Assembly (NCBI GenBank): GCA_002007465.1
Contig: LNAC01000744.1
Location: 643,408 to 707,407, forward strand
Length of the DNA stretch: 64,000 nucleotides
Source: Ailurus styani
Taxonomy: Eukaryota > Chordata > Mammalia > Carnivora > Ailuridae
Direction of reading: 5' to 3'
Numbering within the stretch: the stretch's first letter is position 1; each line of letters begins with the position of its first letter. Both the position numbers and the translations under genes were made by a program. The notes beneath the pieces were generated by a model. It worked only from the letters and a program-made list of their open reading frames with translations, made no database searches and was not told the DNA's origin. Shown piece by piece: positions 62,865 to 64,000 of the stretch.

Positions 62865-63070
62865 CAGCGAACATTTATTGGGTTCTTTCAGCACACCAGG
62901 AAGTGTGTGTTTTACTTGCAATTCTCAAAGCAATCCGGGAAAGAGGCACTATTATTTTAACCGTACACGGGAGGACTGATTCTAAGGCTTAGCTGAGGCT
63001 AGTTTGTTATTTGTCCAAAACCTCGTAGCAGCAAAGTCTCATTCCAGGGACTAAGTTTCTAACCCTAACA
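62865..63070 (-). repeat. MIR remnant, reverse
   Basis: gcgaacatttattgggttct, caattctcaaagcaatccgg and ctagtttgttatttgtccaa read as a reverse MIR ending just left of the SETMAR CpG island. Confidence 0.65.
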
Positions 63071-63639
63071 CTAGGCTGGGATCCGTAAATAGGGTCCATG
63101 CCTTATCTTACACTCGAGGCACCGGCAACGACAAAGGTAAAATGATCTACCCCCGGTCCCTCAGTGAGTTCTGAGAACAGAGCCAGGAAAAAAAAAAGCC
63201 AGGTTCTCAGGGCTCTTTCCAAGGGACCCGACGAAACACCTGGTTTTGTCCTTCAGGGAACTGCCCGTCTGTGGGGAGAAAAGAGGAAAATACCCTTGCT
63301 ATTGTTAAGGTCATTAGGGAGGGTTAACAGAACAAGACTAAAACCTGTGCATTTAAGAGCTATTCCTGCGAGACACAGTTCTGCTGCAGGGTAAGAAAAA
63401 AAGTCGAGAATACGGACACAACTTGGGATAGGAGAGTCACCCACAGAAGCGCTGCAAGGTCGGGGAATGGCGTACCGGGTCCTCGCGGCCTTCCCATCTC
63501 TACCCCCTACCTGGCAGGGCGCCAGCTCCACCCCGGCGGCTGCGCGCGCAGGGAGCCGGCAGGGCGAGGCTCGCCCCAGACAGAAGAGCGCCGGTCCCCC
63601 CGCGCGCCGCACTCCTGGCGGCCGAGCCCCGCCCCCTAC

Positions 63640-63744
63640 CTGGAAGGGCTCTGGCTCCGCCCCTGGGGGCCACGCGCTCACAGGCAAGTTCTCCAAGCCG
63701 CGCGCGACATCCAGCCTCTCAGTAGGGGCCTCAGTCGCTGCCAT
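63640..63744 (-). CDS. SETMAR: SETMAR exon 1, N-terminus
   Basis: The exon encodes 35 residues, beginning MAATEAPTERLDVARGLENL and ending EPEPFQ, then splices in phase 0 (CAG|GTAGGGG) to YTPDH of exon 2. Human SETMAR has the matching PEAPTEQLDVACG and PAPFQ segments, so the exon is recognised with confidence. I chose the ATG at 63742-63744. The same frame is open a further 21 codons upstream but contains no ATG and is closed by TAG just before them, so the longer human N-terminus (starting MFAEAAKT) is not available. Relative to human the segment after the start lacks four residues. It lies in a CpG-rich region. An imperfect copy of the exon end plus donor sits 129 bp downstream, in frame. 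Confidence 0.93.
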
Positions 63745-63796
63745 CCCGCACGGCCACCTCTCTACAGCTTTCGTTGACGTTTCGCGCCATGTCCAT
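63731..63796 (-). other. Upstream ORF overlapping the SETMAR start
   Basis: An ATG at 63794-63796 opens a 21-codon frame, with a second in-frame ATG at its third codon, that ends at TGA 63731-63733. It is in a different frame from SETMAR and runs across the SETMAR ATG at 63742-63744. If transcription starts upstream of 63796 it would be met first by scanning ribosomes. Whether it is in the mRNA depends on the unknown start site. Confidence 0.45.
63780..63788 (+). promoter_or_regulatory. SETMAR: E2F-like site TTTCGCGCC
   Basis: The nonamer matches the TTTSGCGC consensus of E2F factors and sits about 36 bp upstream of the predicted SETMAR start codon, inside the CpG-rich promoter. Function is inferred from sequence only. 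Confidence 0.4.
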
Positions 63797-63831
63797 GCGC
63801 GTGCCACCTAGACGATTTTGAGCCTCGCAGA

Positions 63832-63878
63832 GGATGCTGGGAGTCGCACGGCCCCGCAGCCTCCTGGGAGTCGTAGTT
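63832..63878 (-). promoter_or_regulatory. SETMAR: Tandem ZNF143-like (SBS) sites
   Basis: Two related blocks, GGATGCTGGGAGTCGCA at 63832-63848 and CTCCTGGGAGTCGTAGTT at 63861-63878, read on the minus strand as the ACTACGACTCCCAG type of element. They resemble the ZNF143/SBS consensus (ACTACAATTCCCAGCATGC) common in CpG-island promoters. They lie about 90-135 bp upstream of the SETMAR start codon. Binding is inferred from the motif only. Confidence 0.6.
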
Positions 63879-64000
63879 TTTCTCTTTACCTTCCCAAGTG
63901 GTCTGGGAGGGCGTTTCCATCCTCGACCCTCAGCTTTCCTTGACCTTTTGGTCTGGCTCGCTCCCTTTTAAGCCAGATGCACAACAAATAATACAAAGCT

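Larger units (their letters stand above)
54849..63639 (-). other. SETMAR: SETMAR intron 1 (8.8 kb)
   Basis: The only intron of this gene runs from a GT donor at the right end to an AG acceptor at the left. It contains CAN SINEs at 55424, 59517, 60677 and 62267, an ERVL-like LTR at about 56030-56898, and MIR and L2 remnants. In 57100-59500, 60000-60660 and 60905-61840 I see nothing recognisable. Confidence 0.9.
63450..63850 (-). promoter_or_regulatory. SETMAR: CpG-rich SETMAR promoter / first exon region
   Basis: CpG dinucleotides are dense across this stretch (for example gcgcgcgcag and cgcgcgccgc) and rare in the rest of the window, as expected of a housekeeping CpG-island promoter. It covers exon 1, its donor and the 5' UTR. 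No TATA box is evident upstream of the start codon. The exact transcription start cannot be read from the sequence. Confidence 0.8.

Noticed and set aside
63253..63807. 184-residue open frame covering SETMAR exon 1 as one protein starting MARAWTW
   Set aside because: Its first codon is GTG, with TAG just before it, and it reads through the exon 1 donor into the intron. Only 63640-63744 matches SETMAR.
63467..63811. 114-residue plus-strand frame opposite SETMAR exon 1
   Set aside because: It is the GC-rich antisense shadow of the CpG island; composition (Ala, Arg, Pro, Ser) explains the lack of stops and it resembles no protein I know.

Overview
This is a piece of a carnivore nuclear genome, most likely a mustelid or a close relative. 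The evidence is about 30 young tRNA-Lys-derived CAN SINEs in both orientations. Most carry A-rich tails ending in AATAAATAAATAAAATCTT and clear target-site duplications. Their body sequence (CCTCTGCCTTCGGCTCAGG, then a CT-rich part with TGCCTACTTG) is the form I associate with mustelids. A carnivore-type L1, MIR, L2, MER5, MaLR and ERVL remnants and two spliced mammalian genes agree with this. The species call is inference.

Two genes are supported, and they converge. SUMF1 (formylglycine-generating enzyme) runs on the + strand. Only its last two coding exons are here, at 21895-21954 and 30520-30630, followed by a probable 3' UTR to about 31640. SETMAR runs on the - strand. Its coding sequence looks complete in two exons, 63640-63744 and 54060-54848, and encodes a 297-residue pre-SET/SET/post-SET histone methyltransferase. 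Its CpG-rich promoter is at the right edge. The SET reading frame ends in its own stop codon and no mariner transposase follows, so this is the ancestral SET-only form and not the primate fusion.

Layout: 1-21894 is the 3' part of a SUMF1 intron. It holds a nearly full-length but dead L1 on the - strand (about 228-7432), an old L1 on the + strand (about 13680-18045), several SINEs and a MaLR LTR. From 21955 to 30519 is the last SUMF1 intron. From about 31640 to 53330 is intergenic DNA between the two gene ends, with many SINEs and older repeats and no gene that I can see. From 54849 to 63639 is the single SETMAR intron, with an ERVL-type LTR and three SINEs. From 63640 to 64000 are SETMAR exon 1, the CpG island and candidate ZNF143 and E2F sites.

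The genes are not functionally linked: SUMF1 acts in the endoplasmic reticulum on sulfatases, SETMAR in the nucleus on histones. I found no novel system. The points most worth checking are: the catalytic cysteine pair of SUMF1 is split between two exons, the first only 60 nt and flanked by inverted SINEs; the SETMAR exon 1 splice donor is duplicated in frame; a short upstream ORF overlaps the SETMAR start; and an LTR in the SETMAR intron carries a sense-strand polyadenylation hexamer. Two assembly gaps (N runs) lie at 1588-1607 and 34332-34534.
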